Origin: Fischerella sp. PCC 9431
GTDB taxonomy: Bacteria; Cyanobacteriota; Cyanobacteriia; Cyanobacteriales; Nostocaceae
Assembly: GCF_000447295.1 (NCBI RefSeq)
Contig: NZ_KE650771.1
Coordinates: 4,683,451-4,747,450, forward strand
Reading direction: 5' to 3'
Length of the DNA: 64,000 nucleotides
Positions within the stretch are counted from its first letter, which is position 1. The number at the start of each line of letters is the position of its first letter. The notes beneath the pieces were generated by a model, which saw nothing but the letters and a program-made list of their open reading frames with translations, searched no databases and was not told where the DNA came from. A program made the position numbers and the translations under genes. This document shows positions 62,506 through 64,000 of the stretch, piece after piece.

Positions 62506-63717
62506 TTATGCTTTATCCCTTTCGGTACGAATCCATGTTTTTTCAGGTAAAAATATAAATTTTAAATAAATAGGTATTTTCCAGAAAAGATAAAAAGGTA
62601 GAGCTAAAATTTGGTATAAATTTAAGTCTTGATGAGCAAAATATCTCCAAGATAAAAGTATTGATAAAAGAAAACAAAAGCCAGAACAAACAATAATTAT
62701 GGCTGGTATCCATGCTCCGGCTAATATTCCAAAAATCAGAGCAAGTGTCATCAATACTGACCAAGTGATGACTAACAAAGATAAAGGCGGTACGCATAAA
62801 TCAAGAGCAGTGACTAACAAATCTAATCTTTTTTGATAGATTGCTTCCTTCACCAAAAGAGGAACATAAATCTGCATAGTTTGTAAAAGACCGTGTTCCC
62901 AGCGAGTTCTTTGGCTTTTGGCTGCTTGTAATTGTTGTGGTAAATAGCCAGTCACTTCTGCGGCTGGACAAAATAGTGGTTTGTGTCCTGCAATGGTTAA
63001 ATCTAAGCCTAGTTTTAAGTCTTCGACAATGTGACCACTGGCTAGATTTACTGAGCGAATGACTGACCAAGGGAAAGCCATACCAGTACCATACAACAAG
63101 CAAGGCATTTTCAAGCGAGATGATCCCAAGGGACGAACTAAGTTTTTGATGATGATCGAAAATTGAGAGATGAGGTCTTTTGATGAGTGAGAGTTTTTGG
63201 GTCTGAGCATTAAATAAGTAGCTTGTACTGGTCGATTAGTAGCGATCGCACACTCACTCAGTTGAGCGATCGCGTCTGGATCGACTGTACAATCAGCATC
63301 GATAATTACAACTACGTCTGGAGGTTCAGACTCAATAAAGCGTAAGCCGTAGTCTAGAGCGTATCCTTTGCCTTTACAGATGGCATCTTGGCGTTCTATA
63401 ACTGTAGCACCCACACTACGGGCAATTTCGGCTGTGGCATCATGACAATTATCAGCAATCACAATCACACGGTCTTGTGGTTTCAACGCACTGATCAATT
63501 TTTCTAGAGTGTCACGAATTACAACTTCTTCATTGTGTGCGGGGACTAAGACAGTAACTTTAGTATCTTGCCATTGATCTGTGCGATGCGAAGAGGCGAT
63601 CGCAAATAAAGCAGCAGTACACTCAATTAGAAAAAATAAGCAGATGATCAATAAGACTGATGTACTGATTAATAAAACAACATGAGTAGACAAAGACAAA
63701 AACTGACTAATTGACAT
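62506..63717 (-). CDS. GT2-family glycosyltransferase (cellulose-synthase-like)
   Basis: 403 residues. An N-terminal hydrophobic segment (VVLLISTSVLLIICLFFLI) precedes a GT-A domain: VTVLVPAHNEEVVI, VVIIDADCTVDP (DxD), and a Q/RxxRW motif (SQRTRWEHGLL). C-terminal membrane segments follow. It resembles processive or membrane GT2 enzymes and may start repeat-unit assembly. It lies 31 bp upstream of the polymerase gene. Confidence 0.88.
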   Translation of the reverse strand: MSISQFLSLSTHVVLLISTSVLLIICLFFLIECTAALFAIASSHRTDQWQDTKVTVLVPAHNEEVVIRDTLEKLISALKPQDRVIVIADNCHDATAEIARSVGATVIERQDAICKGKGYALDYGLRFIESEPPDVVVIIDADCTVDPDAIAQLSECAIATNRPVQATYLMLRPKNSHSSKDLISQFSIIIKNLVRPLGSSRLKMPCLLYGTGMAFPWSVIRSVNLASGHIVEDLKLGLDLTIAGHKPLFCPAAEVTGYLPQQLQAAKSQRTRWEHGLLQTMQIYVPLLVKEAIYQKRLDLLVTALDLCVPPLSLLVITWSVLMTLALIFGILAGAWIPAIIIVCSGFCFLLSILLSWRYFAHQDLNLYQILALPFYLFWKIPIYLKFIFLPEKTWIRTERDKA

Positions 63718-63744
63718 GACACTGAAATATGTGAAGAGGGAACG

Positions 63745-63786
63745 GGGAAAAGCAAAAGGGTGTAGGGGTGTGGGGGTGTAGGAGGA
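63745..63786. repeat. G-rich heptad run (GGGTGTA)
   Basis: GGGTGTAGGGGTGTGGGGGTGTAGG is a short run of GGGTGTA-type heptads between the GT2 and the acyltransferase genes. The inverse type (CCTACAC) is at 47748-47790. Confidence 0.6.
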
Positions 63787-63819
63787 GTTATTTTTTCATG
63801 CTTGGCGATGAAAACTTTT

Positions 63820-64000
63820 TACTGAATAATTTTTGCGGGAATACCAATTGCTGTTGCTCCTGGTGGGACGTCGCAGAGAACCACAGCATTAGCACCGATT
63901 TTGGCATAATCACCAATGGTGACTTTGCCTAATATTTTTGCACCAGCTCCAACTTCAACTCCTTTACCTAATCTCGGTGCATCATAAGGGCGATCAGCGT
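63820..64000 (-). CDS. hexapeptide-repeat acyltransferase, C-terminal part (cut by window edge)
   Basis: The minus strand encodes a visible C-terminus of about 60 residues, including RLGKGVEVGAGAKILGKV, then TIGDYAKIGANAVV and DVPPGATAIGIPAKIIQ. These are left-handed beta-helix hexapeptide repeats of the serine acetyltransferase (CysE/WcaB-like) kind. It is the first gene of the glycan cluster in the window and probably O-acetylates sugars or the amino group of a nucleotide sugar. The start is outside. Confidence 0.85.

Overview
The window comes from a filamentous, probably heterocyst-forming cyanobacterium (Nostocales-like). The evidence is gene content (Psb27, a cyanobacterial NdhK, a 151-residue FurA beside SigC, cyanophycin genes, CobN, CHAT/TPR and zinc-ribbon kinase/TPR proteins), very frequent HIP1 octamers (GCGATCGC), and intergenic spaces full of heptanucleotide tandem repeats. 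The genus cannot be fixed from the sequence alone. No CRISPR array or rRNA operon is visible. One tRNA (Pro, anticodon CGG) is present.

Layout. 0-0.5 kb: 5' end of a TnpB gene with a small ribbon-helix-helix gene read away from it. 0.5-8 kb: a GAF histidine kinase divergent from cobN, then a peptidoglycan-binding protein. 8-12.6 kb: furA, sigC, gpsA and lipA, all on the minus strand. 12.8-15.1 kb: tRNA-Pro with what looks like the end of a Tn7-like/CAST-type transposon 5 bp downstream, a TnsB-like gene fragment, and a complete IS605-type element (tnpB/tnpA) abutting it. 15.2-26.8 kb: cofH, psb27, a GHL10-type hydrolase, a 5-formyl-THF cyclo-ligase, an MFS-HEAT fusion, infC, an unrecognised 484-residue protein and a LOG protein. 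27.3-31.7 kb: the pstSCAB phosphate operon (minus). 31.9-35.3 kb: a CHAT-TPR lipoprotein and a YHYH protein. 35.6-39.3 kb: a cyanophycin synthetase of CphA2 type divergent from a small conserved gene and a cyanophycinase. 39.4-43.4 kb: two peptidoglycan hydrolases and a DUF4231-like membrane protein. 44.3-53.8 kb: a large zinc metalloprotease, a hypothetical, a Ser/Thr kinase-TPR protein, an orphan NdhK, a Coq4-like protein and a SLOG-fold protein. 53.8-64 kb: a minus-strand surface polysaccharide cluster (acyltransferase, GT2, polymerase/ligase, GT2, Gfo/Idh, SDR, two GT4, flippase), with several overlapping or closely packed genes suggesting one transcript.

How genes work together. FurA and SigC form a conserved iron/sigma regulatory neighbourhood. 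PstSCAB is a complete high-affinity phosphate importer. CphA2 and CphB would remake and degrade cyanophycin. The final cluster would build, flip and polymerise an exopolysaccharide or heterocyst/sheath glycan.

Most striking features. (1) A candidate decayed CAST/Tn7-like end beside tRNA-Pro. (2) Modular, inverted heptanucleotide arrays that recur between genes and have entered cobN twice in frame. (3) Other repeats carried in frame inside lipA and the metalloprotease. (4) Two 21-nt-periodic arrays open on both strands. (5) A 207-bp element with perfect 20-bp terminal inverted repeats. All family names come from sequence reading and memory; no database search was run.
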